Notes under the pieces: generated by a model
What the model was told of the DNA's origin: nothing
What the model saw: only the letters and a program-made list of their open reading frames with translations
Databases searched by the model: none
Made by a program: the position numbers and the translations under genes
Shown: positions 1 through 7,416 of the stretch, one piece after another
Layout of the letters: each line of letters begins with the position of its first letter
Position numbering within the stretch: position 1 is the first letter of the stretch
DNA from: Prevotella sp. UBA2725
GTDB taxonomy: Bacteria; Bacteroidota; Bacteroidia; Bacteroidales; Bacteroidaceae
Direction of reading: 5' to 3'
Assembly (NCBI GenBank): GCA_002353825.1
Contig: DEKJ01000021.1
Coordinates: 67,119-78,201, forward strand
Length of the DNA stretch: 11,083 nucleotides

Positions 1-927
1 GCTTTCGACTGGAACAATGAGACCTGCGACGAGGTCATCTTTGCCTTCCCGGGTGCCGCCGGCTATTCCCACTGGCACTATAAAGGCGACACCTACTGGT
101 GGTCAGTGCCTTCCAAGGCCAGCGAGTGGCTTCACGACAAGAAGAACAAGGAGGGCGACCATAACCTCAAATATTCCTGTTCGCCGAGCTACCGCCCCGA
201 TGGTACGAAATACGACTATGAACTTGGCATGCCCGTCTCCCGCTTCAAGGACTATCCGTCGGATGTCCGCCTTAAGTTCTACAAGAATCTTGGGGACAGC
301 AAGCGTGAGGGTATGTTTATCTACGGAAAGATTGCCTATACCGATGAGGATGACAACAAGACGAAGTACCTGAAAGACCACAACGGCAAGTACACCCTTG
401 ATCTCCGCGATGCCGTGGGTAAGTTTGGTGGCACCGACGGCGACAAGTGGCTGGCAACATCTGAAAGCCGCCTGGAAGATGGTGACGACAACTCCGGATG
501 GCAGTTTGTCAAGTATCCGCTCTATCCGGACGGCGACAAGGGCCAGCTCGAAGCCGACTATTGTGAGATTCGCTTGCCGGAGGTTATATACAGTCTTGCT
601 GAGTGCAAACTGCGCGAGGGTAAGACCGAGGAGGCTGCCAAGCTCCTCAACTCCGTTCGTAAGCGCAACTATCCTTCCTCCGACTGGAGCACGGCACTCT
701 ACGCTCCGGAAGGTTCAGCCAAGCTCGATATGAAGGAGATGCTCAACGAGTGGGGCCGCGAGTTCTTCGCTGAAGGCCGCCGCCGTATCGATCTCATCCG
801 TTTCGGAAAGTTCCTGGATGCCTGGTGGGATAAGGAGGCTGATGCCGATGACCATACACTCATCTTCCCCTTCCATCCTGATATCTTAGGTGCAAACAAG
901 CATCTGAAGCAGAACCCGGGTTATTAA
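1..927 (+). CDS. SusD/RagB-family outer-membrane glycan-binding lipoprotein, C-terminal part (5' truncated by window edge)
   Basis: The frame is open from base 1 to the TAA at 925-927 and gives 308 residues of a protein whose start lies outside the window. The end carries the SusD C-terminal signature: a helix-rich RLPEVIYSLAECKLREGK segment, then A..LLNSVRKR, then a GREFFAEGRRRIDLIRFGKF block, ending in KQNPGY, the usual last residues of SusD proteins. SusD proteins are surface lipoproteins that cap the SusC TonB-dependent transporter and hand over oligosaccharides. The missing part should hold the signal peptide, lipobox and TPR-like helices. SusC is expected just upstream but cannot be seen. 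Downstream SusE/F, GH27-like and GH97 genes on the same strand, after only 30 bases, indicate one PUL operon. The substrate cannot be read from SusD itself; alpha-glucan is inferred from the neighbours. Confidence 0.95.
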   Translation, partial: AFDWNNETCDEVIFAFPGAAGYSHWHYKGDTYWWSVPSKASEWLHDKKNKEGDHNLKYSCSPSYRPDGTKYDYELGMPVSRFKDYPSDVRLKFYKNLGDSKREGMFIYGKIAYTDEDDNKTKYLKDHNGKYTLDLRDAVGKFGGTDGDKWLATSESRLEDGDDNSGWQFVKYPLYPDGDKGQLEADYCEIRLPEVIYSLAECKLREGKTEEAAKLLNSVRKRNYPSSDWSTALYAPEGSAKLDMKEMLNEWGREFFAEGRRRIDLIRFGKFLDAWWDKEADADDHTLIFPFHPDILGANKHLKQNPGY

Positions 928-957
928 TATAGCTAACTTTATTTGAATTATATTTTT

Positions 958-2190
958 ATGAAAAAGATATTGAGATACGGACTGTATGCCTTGATGTCGC
1001 TCTTTGCGCCATTGGCGTTCCAGTCGTGTAACGATGCAAAAGACATCGTACTCATCACGGAGGATCTTCCGCTAATCGTCTCTCACCTTTACATGGTGGG
1101 CGACGCTACGCCTACGGGGTGGAACATTGACAGTCCTACGGAGCTGACGAAGGACCCGTCCGACAAGTTCATATACACTTATCACGGCAAACTGAGTGTC
1201 GGGGAATTGAAGTTCCCGTTGTCAACGGGCGACTGGGGCGGTACCTTCATCTATGCGCCCGCTTCGGGTACAGAGATCAACGAGCAGGGTGTGGCCAGCG
1301 ACAAGATTGATGTGCGCAAAGGCGGCGATGACAACAAATGGAAAGTCACGGAGGCCGGCATCTATACCATCACGCTGAACCTTAAGGACTATACCATCGC
1401 TGCTGTCTACGAAGGTGAGGAGCCTCCTACGCCTATTGCCACGGCTTGGCTCACGTTTATCGGCGATGCTACTCCGTGGGGATGGGATGCCGGTGCACTG
1501 GAAAATGCCGTCAAGGCAGGCAATGACCTGTTCACCAAGACATCCGACAACCCGTTGCAGTTCACTTACGAAGGTCATCTGAATGTGGGCGAGTTCAAGT
1601 TGGCTTACGATCAGACGAATATCTCCGGATGGAGCAATTATATCCAGGCTCCGGAGGATGGCGTTACCGTCAGCCACGAGGGTGTGTCGAAGAAGGGCAT
1701 GGCCATTGGCGGTGCTGACAACAAATGGAAGGTGACGGAAGCTGGTACCTATAAACTTGTGTTCGACCTCACGAACCTCACGGTGACCGTTACTTCCTGC
1801 ACGCCGGATCCTGTTGCGCCAGCCAAGGATCCCTGGACTACGGAGACACTTTACATGCTGGGCTCAGCCGCCAACGGCTGGTCTATTGGTGAGGCTTATG
1901 CCTTCACGAAGCAGGCTGACCAGAAATTCGTTTATGAGGGCACTCTGAAGGAAGGGACGTTCAAACTGATGTCCACCAATGAGGGCGGCTTCGGCACGGA
2001 CGACAAGGACTGGTTCTATGCACCTGCCAATGAAACCGTTGTCAACGAGAAGGGTGCGGCTGCAGACGGTGTGGTGTATGGCACAGGCAATGCTGCTGAC
2101 AACCAGTGGAAAATAACGAAGGCTGGTAAATACAGGATTACGGTAGACATGAAAGCTCACACAATAAAGGCTGAGTACTTGGATAAATAA
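958..2190 (+). CDS. SusE/SusF-like outer-membrane starch/glucan-binding lipoprotein with three tandem domains
   Basis: The 410-residue protein begins with a lipoprotein signal peptide: MKKILRYG, a hydrophobic stretch, and AFQSC with the lipid-acceptor Cys at residue 24. I prefer the ATG at 958 to the in-frame TTG at 943, because the ATG gives a normal KK-type signal start. Three repeats of one beta-sandwich domain follow at about 44-152, 164-279 and 298-407. Each has an opening (L/F)xxxGxAxxxGW, a middle VGE(L/F)K or EGTFKL block, and a closing DN(K/Q)WK(V/I)T.AG.Y turn. This is the SusE/SusF carbohydrate-binding pattern (CBM58-like). The usual N-terminal Ig-like domain of SusE/SusF is not apparent; only about 20 residues separate the lipid Cys from the first repeat. 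Likely role: holding alpha-glucan at the cell surface beside SusD. Ligand specificity is inferred from context. Confidence 0.88.
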   Translation: MKKILRYGLYALMSLFAPLAFQSCNDAKDIVLITEDLPLIVSHLYMVGDATPTGWNIDSPTELTKDPSDKFIYTYHGKLSVGELKFPLSTGDWGGTFIYAPASGTEINEQGVASDKIDVRKGGDDNKWKVTEAGIYTITLNLKDYTIAAVYEGEEPPTPIATAWLTFIGDATPWGWDAGALENAVKAGNDLFTKTSDNPLQFTYEGHLNVGEFKLAYDQTNISGWSNYIQAPEDGVTVSHEGVSKKGMAIGGADNKWKVTEAGTYKLVFDLTNLTVTVTSCTPDPVAPAKDPWTTETLYMLGSAANGWSIGEAYAFTKQADQKFVYEGTLKEGTFKLMSTNEGGFGTDDKDWFYAPANETVVNEKGAAADGVVYGTGNAADNQWKITKAGKYRITVDMKAHTIKAEYLDK

Positions 2191-2213
2191 CAATCATAAA
2201 GAACATCTATATT

Positions 2214-3662
2214 ATGAAGAAATATTTTCTGGCAGGTTTAGTGTTTGCGGCGCTGCTGTCAAGTTGCAACAACAACGAGTGGGACGTTACCAGCGATCTC
2301 TCCGTTGATGCCACTGACCCCACGGTTGGTCTCACACCGCTGGCAGAGTCCGACGGCATGGATTATGCACCGCTCTACTGGAGTGTCTACGGATCATTGC
2401 GCCAGCAGGAGAAGGAAGGCTCGTTCCCAAACATCTTTACCATGGACGACTGGGAGAAAGCCAGCGATTACGTGGCGAAGTATCTCAAGCCCTACGGCTA
2501 TGATATGCTCGTTACCGATGGCTTCGCGTCCATGAGCGGTGATGACGGTTACATGACTCGCTACAGTCATGTACGGAAAGACGAGAACTCTCCTGAAGTG
2601 GAGCTCAAGGATGTCGTGGCCATGCTGAAGGCCAAGGGGCTGAAGCTCGGTGTCTACGACAGTCCGTTCTGGCTCCACTATACAAACCCCGATGCCATCG
2701 TCCCGGGAACGGATACCATCAAGGTGAGCAGCCTGCGCTATCATGCCGCTCTCGACAAGGACGTGCTCCATCCTAACAAGAATGAGAATTTCTGGTGGGT
2801 CGTCACCAGTCATCCGGGTGCCGAGCAGTACTTCGAAGGATTCTTCAAGCATTATGCTGACCTGGGCGTAAAGTTCATCCGCATGGACTTCCTGTCATGG
2901 TACGAGGATGGTATGAACTATAACGACCAGATTGACAAGGGCTATGGCCGTGAGCGTTATGTCAAAGGCATGCAGTGGATCAACAAGTATGCCAAGAAGT
3001 ACGGCATCTATGTCTCTCTCGTCATGCCACACCTGAAGAACGACGCTATCATAGAGAAGTACTGTGGCAATATGTTCCGTATTGATGCCGATGCATTGGA
3101 AGGCTCGTGGTACCGTTTCTCTGAGAACAACCGTGGTACTCTGCGTGGTGGATGGCCTAACTCCGAGAATGCCTTCGACGGATTCATCAACTGGTCGAAA
3201 GTCTCCGGCCGCAAGAAGGTACGCCTCGACGGTGACTTCATCCGTATGGGTTCTTACGCCAATGACGATGAGAAGATGTCGGTCGTCTCGCTTCCGCTCA
3301 TGGCGGGTGGTCCTGTTGAAGTTACCGACTATCCTTCTGAATCTGACGTTAAGTTCTTCCAGAACACAGAGCTGCTGGCTTTGCAGAAGGACGGCTTCGT
3401 AGGCCAGCCTTTACAGCGCGACCTGTGGAACACTGATGGAGAGATATGGTACGGGCAGATGAAGGACGGCTCATGGGTCATCGGTCTCTTCAACCGTGAG
3501 GATGAGACGGAGAACCGTTCGGTCTCTCTGTCCCAGATCGGAATCAGCGGCACTTGGAATGTACGCGACCTTTGGAAGCATGCTGATGAAGGCACTGTGA
3601 CGGACAAGATTGAGGCTGAGGTTCCGGCACATGGCTGCAAAATCGTGAAACTGACTAAATAA
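2214..3662 (+). CDS. Clan GH-D glycoside hydrolase lipoprotein, GH27-like; candidate isomaltodextranase or other alpha-glycosidase
   Basis: This 482-residue protein has a lipoprotein signal (FAALLSSC, Cys at residue 18), so it is probably on the cell surface. The body reads as a (beta/alpha)8 barrel of the GH27/GH36/GH31 clan: YGYDMLVTDGF (94-104), GLKLGVYDSPFW (142-153), KFIRMDFLSWYEDG (220-233) and MFRIDADALEGSW (287-299), with a C-terminal beta domain of about 100 residues. Asp225 fits the GH27 nucleophile position. R289-I-D-A-D293 fits the RxxxD pattern that carries the acid/base Asp. The DFLSWYEDG, SLVMP and RLDGDF blocks recall the isomaltodextranase branch of GH27 more than classical alpha-galactosidases, from memory rather than a search. 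With GH97 and a GH66 remnant beside it, an enzyme releasing isomaltose or related products from dextran is the best guess. Alpha-galactosidase remains possible. It sits 23 bases after the SusE/F gene, in the same operon. Confidence 0.72.
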   Translation: MKKYFLAGLVFAALLSSCNNNEWDVTSDLSVDATDPTVGLTPLAESDGMDYAPLYWSVYGSLRQQEKEGSFPNIFTMDDWEKASDYVAKYLKPYGYDMLVTDGFASMSGDDGYMTRYSHVRKDENSPEVELKDVVAMLKAKGLKLGVYDSPFWLHYTNPDAIVPGTDTIKVSSLRYHAALDKDVLHPNKNENFWWVVTSHPGAEQYFEGFFKHYADLGVKFIRMDFLSWYEDGMNYNDQIDKGYGRERYVKGMQWINKYAKKYGIYVSLVMPHLKNDAIIEKYCGNMFRIDADALEGSWYRFSENNRGTLRGGWPNSENAFDGFINWSKVSGRKKVRLDGDFIRMGSYANDDEKMSVVSLPLMAGGPVEVTDYPSESDVKFFQNTELLALQKDGFVGQPLQRDLWNTDGEIWYGQMKDGSWVIGLFNREDETENRSVSLSQIGISGTWNVRDLWKHADEGTVTDKIEAEVPAHGCKIVKLTK

Positions 3663-3667
3663 TTATC

Positions 3668-5788
3668 ATGATGAATAACTCTATAAAAAGAATCTTTTCG
3701 GTTCTGTTCTTTGCATGCCTTGGGCTAGCGGTGTCAGCCCAGAGCATCAGTTCGCCCGATGGCAACATCACTGTGAAGTTCTCGCTCACGGGCAATGGTG
3801 TGCCGACCTATGAAATCAGTTATAAAGGAAAAGAGGTCATCAAGCCCAGTACGCTCGGCATTGAGCTTGCCGAAGAGCACTCGTTGATGGATCAGTTCCG
3901 CATAAACAAAGTGTCGACATCGACCTTCGACGAGACGTGGAAGCCCGTCTGGGGAGAGGAGAAAGAGATACGCAACCACTACAACGAGATGTTCGTGGAG
4001 ATGGAGAAGCCCAGCAACGGCCGCTTCATGAACCTCCGCTTCCGTGTCTACAACGATGGAGTAGGCTTCCGCTACGAGTTCCCGCAGCAGAAATATCTCC
4101 CTTACTTTGTCGTTAAGGCCGAGCACACGCAGTTTGCCATGACCGGCGACCACACTGCCTGGTGGATTCCCGGCGACTACGACACGCAGGAGTACGACTA
4201 TACAGAGTCGCGCCTCTCGCAGATCCGCGCCCTTCTTCCCAAGGCGGTGAGTGCCAATGCGTCCCAGACCGTCTTCTCACCCACGGGTGTTCAGACATCC
4301 CTGCAGATGAAGACTGACGATGGCATATACATTAATATACATGAGGCAGAGCTCGTTGACTATTCGTGCATGCACCTGAACCTCGACGACAAGAACCTTA
4401 TCTTCACGTCGCAGCTCACACCCGATGCTCAGGGCAATATGGCGCACATGCAGACTCCCTGCCACACGCCTTGGCGAACGGTGCAGATAGTAGACGATGC
4501 CCGTAAGATCTTAGCTTCCCGCCTGATTCTCAACCTTAACGAGCCTTGTAAATACAAGGACACCTCCTGGATTCATCCAGTCAAATATATTGGCGTATGG
4601 TGGGAGATGATAGGAGGCGGCAAGCCCTGGGCTTACACGTTCGACCTGCCGTCGGTACAGCTTGGGGTTACCGACTATTCCAAGGTGAAGCCCAATGGCC
4701 TGCATCCCGCCAACAATGCCAATGTGAGAAAGTACATAGACTTTGCGGCTAAGAACGGATTCAGCGAGGTGCTCGTCGAAGGCTGGGACGAAGGCTGGGA
4801 AGACTGGTATGGCCACAGCAAGGATTATGTCTTCGACTTCGTTACTCCTTATCCCGACTTCGATATCAAGGCGCTCAACGACTACGCCCACTCCAAAGGT
4901 GTACGCCTGATGATGCACCATGAGACCTCGGCCTCCATCCGCAATTATGAACGTCATCTGGAGGCAGCCTATAGTCTGATGAACAAATATGGCTACGATG
5001 CTGTGAAGAGCGGCTATGTGGGCAATATCATTCCTCGTGGGGAGCATCATTACGGACAGTGGCTCAACAACCATTATCTCTACTGTGTAACGGAGGCTGC
5101 CAAGCACCACATCATGGTCAATGCCCATGAGGCTACCCGTCCTACAGGCTTGTGCCGCACCTATCCGAACCTCATTGGCAACGAGAGTGCGCGCGGCACC
5201 GAGTATGAGTCGTTTGCCGGAAACAAGGCTTTCCACACCACCGTGCTGCCTTTCACGCGTCTGCAAGGAGGACCGATGGACTATACGCCAGGCATACTTG
5301 AAGGCGACATGCACAAGGTAGACCCGAACAAGCACCATCACATCAACTCTACGCTCGCCCGTCAGCTGGCACTTTACGTTACGATGTACTCACCGTTGCA
5401 GATGGCTGCCGACATTCCCGACAACTATGAGAAGTACAGCGATGCCTTCCAGTTTATCAAGGATGTTGCTGTCGACTGGGATGAGAGCCGCTATCTTGAA
5501 GCAGAGGTCGGCCGATACATCACCATTGCCCGCAAGGCTAAGGGTACTGACAACTGGTTTGTGGGTTGTACCGTCGGTGAGACTCCGCATGAGTCGGTGC
5601 TGAAACTTGATTTCCTCGACCCCGGGAAGAAGTATGCTGCCACCATTTATGCCGACGGCAAGGATGCCAGCTACAAAGCCAATCAGCAGCACTACGTCAT
5701 AACCCACCGTACGGTTACAAGCAAGACGGTACTGAAGCTTCATGCAGGTGCAGGTGGCGGCTATGCCATCAGCCTTTTCGCTAAATAA
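3668..5788 (+). CDS. susB: GH97 alpha-glucosidase, SusB-type (inverting)
   Basis: The 706-residue protein (or 705 from the adjacent ATG at 3671) matches the usual GH97 length of about 700. A Sec signal peptide ends at AVSA|Q, so it is probably periplasmic. An N-terminal beta-sandwich (about 26-300, with SSPDG near its start and NDGVGFRYEFP) is followed by a barrel beginning around WIHPVKYIGVWWEM (301-314) and a short C-terminal beta domain. The catalytic and calcium residues known for Bacteroides thetaiotaomicron SusB all appear with a constant 20-residue offset: Glu419 (E439), Glu488 in NAHE (E508), Glu506 in GNE (E526) and Glu512 in GTE (E532, the acid). This is the inverting alpha-glucosidase set, not the Asp-nucleophile retaining alpha-galactosidase set. 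It should release glucose from the non-reducing ends of imported oligosaccharides; SusB accepts alpha-1,4 and also alpha-1,6 links. Only 5 bases separate it from the preceding stop. The symbol is by similarity. Confidence 0.93.
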   Translation: MMNNSIKRIFSVLFFACLGLAVSAQSISSPDGNITVKFSLTGNGVPTYEISYKGKEVIKPSTLGIELAEEHSLMDQFRINKVSTSTFDETWKPVWGEEKEIRNHYNEMFVEMEKPSNGRFMNLRFRVYNDGVGFRYEFPQQKYLPYFVVKAEHTQFAMTGDHTAWWIPGDYDTQEYDYTESRLSQIRALLPKAVSANASQTVFSPTGVQTSLQMKTDDGIYINIHEAELVDYSCMHLNLDDKNLIFTSQLTPDAQGNMAHMQTPCHTPWRTVQIVDDARKILASRLILNLNEPCKYKDTSWIHPVKYIGVWWEMIGGGKPWAYTFDLPSVQLGVTDYSKVKPNGLHPANNANVRKYIDFAAKNGFSEVLVEGWDEGWEDWYGHSKDYVFDFVTPYPDFDIKALNDYAHSKGVRLMMHHETSASIRNYERHLEAAYSLMNKYGYDAVKSGYVGNIIPRGEHHYGQWLNNHYLYCVTEAAKHHIMVNAHEATRPTGLCRTYPNLIGNESARGTEYESFAGNKAFHTTVLPFTRLQGGPMDYTPGILEGDMHKVDPNKHHHINSTLARQLALYVTMYSPLQMAADIPDNYEKYSDAFQFIKDVAVDWDESRYLEAEVGRYITIARKAKGTDNWFVGCTVGETPHESVLKLDFLDPGKKYAATIYADGKDASYKANQQHYVITHRTVTSKTVLKLHAGAGGGYAISLFAK

Positions 5789-5800
5789 TCTGTGTTTATG

Positions 5801-5833
5801 GGCAGGGCGCATTGTCATTGATGCCGCCCTGCC
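5801..5833 (+). terminator. GC-rich stem-loop after GH97; possible terminator or attenuator
   Basis: A perfect 9-bp stem (GGCAGGGCG at 5801-5809 with CGCCCTGCC at 5825-5833) lies 12 bases after the GH97 stop. A further CAT/ATG pairing inside leaves an 8-base loop and one bulged C. It stands out in an otherwise AT-rich 109-base gap. There is no clean T-run directly after the stem, so it could be a weak terminator, or a processing or stability hairpin that sets the expression of the downstream gene below that of the core PUL. Confidence 0.5.
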
Positions 5834-5897
5834 ATATATGTACAGCACTGAATTTTCATATTATAATAATATATGTCTAATCTTTAAATTTAAAACT

Positions 5898-6779
5898 ATG
5901 AACAAAACATTTACTCATTTCGTTCTTTACTGTCTTTTGATGGCATTAGGTTCCATTTCTGCCAAGGCTGCTGACCGTCTGCTCATCGTAGGAGAAGCCG
6001 TGTGGGGTGGCTGGTCTATTGACAACAGTGTGGAGATGCTCAACACCACTGAGCAGCCCGATGTATGGAAGGCTACGGTGTACTTGAAGGCTAACAGCGA
6101 TTTTAAGTTCCTCACCACAACAGACTGGGGTAACCTCGAATATCGTGCCGGCGACAACACGGTAACCCTCGCAAGTGGTGTGCAGGGAAAGCTCGTCTCC
6201 TCTGCCGAGAACGTTAACGATAATAAGTTTCAAGTTTCCGAGGCTGCCAACTACGACATCGTCTGCGATCTGGACCAAGAGACGATCACCGTTTCCAAAG
6301 CTGCTTATCAAGACTCTGAACTAAATTTCCCCGCACTTTATCTTGTAGGTTCGGCTACACCCGGTGGCTGGTCCCTTTCACAGGCTGCTATGCTGAAGCA
6401 GGATGCCAGCAATCCGGTGGCCTATTCTGGTACCATGTCATTGACTGCCGGCGAGTTTAAGCTCTGTGTCAATACCCAGACAGGTTTCGGCCAGACATTC
6501 TTCCAGGTCGATCCCAGTGATACCGGCAGGATGGTCTTTGGTGGTGATGATAACAAATGGCAGGTAACAGAGGCAGGCGACTATGATATCTCTGCCAATG
6601 TCAAGGATATGACTATCTCCGTCAAGAAGCATGATGCGACAGGCATCAGCAAAATTGCCACGGAGGCCGATGGCGCTGCCGAGTATTTCTCCCTGTCGGG
6701 CGTGAAGGTCAGCAGCCCTGTCAGCGGAGTCTATGTGAAGCGGGTGAACGGTAAGTGCACGAAAGTCGTCGTCAAGTAA
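5898..6779 (+). CDS. Secreted SusE/F-like glycan-binding protein with two domains and a C-terminal tail
   Basis: The 293-residue protein starts at the ATG at 5898. The frame is open further upstream but crosses the hairpin and an AT-rich leader, and only this start gives a signal peptide (MNKTFTHFVLYCLLMALGSI, cleavage near AKA|AD). There is no lipobox Cys, unlike the SusE/F paralogue at the head of the operon. Two SusE/F-type domains lie at about 27-134 and 147-244; the second has LYLVGSATPGGW, AGEFKL and GGDDNKWQVTEAGDY, close to the paralogue's repeats. Residues 259-293 form a separate tail (YFSLSGVK...GVYVKRVNGK) resembling short Bacteroidota C-terminal sorting-type sequences. Likely role: alpha-glucan binding in the periplasm or as an exported protein. 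A link to type IX secretion is inference; the canonical upstream PNP motif of type A sorting domains was not seen. Confidence 0.82.
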   Translation: MNKTFTHFVLYCLLMALGSISAKAADRLLIVGEAVWGGWSIDNSVEMLNTTEQPDVWKATVYLKANSDFKFLTTTDWGNLEYRAGDNTVTLASGVQGKLVSSAENVNDNKFQVSEAANYDIVCDLDQETITVSKAAYQDSELNFPALYLVGSATPGGWSLSQAAMLKQDASNPVAYSGTMSLTAGEFKLCVNTQTGFGQTFFQVDPSDTGRMVFGGDDNKWQVTEAGDYDISANVKDMTISVKKHDATGISKIATEADGAAEYFSLSGVKVSSPVSGVYVKRVNGKCTKVVVK

Positions 6780-6812
6780 TCAACATGTAATTAACAACAA
6801 TCCGACATAACA

Positions 6813-7394
6813 ATGAATCTAAGACATAATATGTCGGTGACTCAGTCTGTTCGTCGCTGGCTGCTCGCCGTGCCTTTGACCCTTAGTTTTTGGCTTGCTT
6901 CGGCGCAAACCTATAGCTTCGGACAGACTTTGGCTTTGACCACCGACAAGGCGTGCTATCAGCCTGGCAGCACTGTTACCTTCACTGCTTCGGGAACCAT
7001 TCCTGCTTCAGATACGGCGACCATTCTTACGGAGATGGCCTATCTCAACCGCCTGCACATCAACGGCGTACAGTTCTATGACTGGCAGTGGAAGCATCAT
7101 GAGCCTGTTAAGTTTACAGGCGATGGCTCGCTCGATCCTTGGTACCAAGACATCAGCTATCGCTGGACAGGCGTTGCGCGCATCAAAAAGTATATCGAGG
7201 TGCAGCATCAGTATGGCATGAAGTCGATGTTCTACAACCTCTGCTCCGAGTATTGTGGTCGTTTCGAAAGGCGGTGGGGCCGAATACTTCACGCTTTCGG
7301 GCGTGAAGGCCTCGAAGCCTCTCCGTGGCATTTACTTGAAACGGGTGAACGGAAAGAGCACGAAGGTGTTATCTCACTCTTCCGCCTTTCTTGA
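6813..7394 (+). pseudogene. GH66 dextranase-family gene remnant (internally deleted, catalytic core missing)
   Basis: The first 143 residues are GH66-like. A signal peptide ends at ASA|Q. The N-terminal beta domain begins at TTDKACYQPGSTVTFTASG (43-61), and a barrel start block follows with HINGVQFYDWQWKHHEPV (82-99) and a YGMKSMFYNL strand (134-143). GH66 dextranases and cycloisomaltooligosaccharide glucanotransferases are usually 550 residues or more. Here about 100 residues of the beta domain seem to be lost in frame near residues 64-67 (about base 7008). Everything after FYNL is lost too, including the catalytic Asp and Glu. From about base 7243 the frame reads unrelated residues up to a chance stop at 7392-7394, while a recognisable C-terminal tail runs in the next frame. 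An enzyme is therefore not made. An intact gene would have been the endo-acting dextranase of this PUL. The family assignment rests on the FYDW/HHEP and FYNL motifs recalled from GH66. Confidence 0.8.
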
Positions 7395-7416
7395 CGTTGA
7401 GCACACGGGCTTTTAG
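7243..7416 (+). pseudogene. Out-of-frame C-terminal tail fragment joined to the GH66 remnant
   Basis: In the frame starting at 7243, shifted relative to the GH66 remnant, the DNA encodes SKGGGAEYFTLSGVKASKPL followed by RGIYLKRVNGKSTKVL. Aligned with the tail of the 5898-6779 gene, 22 of 31 residues from AEYF onward are identical, and the DNA is also alike (for example TCGGGCGTGAAGG in both). It has no start of its own. After KVL (about 7366) the frame runs to a TAG at 7414-7416 that lies inside the convergent M23 gene, so its original stop has probably been lost. It is either the C-terminus of the deleted GH66 gene or of a further lost PUL gene. Confidence 0.7.

Noticed and set aside
943..957. 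In-frame TTG at 943 as the start of the first SusE/F gene.
   Set aside because: ATG at 958 starts a standard lipoprotein signal peptide; the five extra residues (MNYIF) add nothing.
4511..5341. A 276-codon minus-strand open frame opposite GH97.
   Set aside because: The plus-strand frame has complete GH97 motifs and catalytic residues; the antisense frame is a codon-bias shadow.
5742..5897. Longer open frame upstream of the second SusE/F-like gene, overlapping the GH97 end.
   Set aside because: It crosses the stem-loop and AT-rich leader and would bury the signal peptide; ATG 5898 is the natural start.
5834..5897. Bacteroidota-type promoter (TAnnTTTG with upstream TTTG) before the second SusE/F-like gene.
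   Set aside because: The nearest match (TAATCTTT at 5878-5885) has the wrong spacing and lies only 12 bases before the ATG, so no promoter is claimed.
6985..7026. Short direct repeats (CTGCTTC at 6985 and 7003; ACCATTC at 6996 and 7020) as the deletion scar in the GH66 remnant.
   Set aside because: Seven-base repeats arise easily by chance, and a recombinational deletion would leave only one copy.
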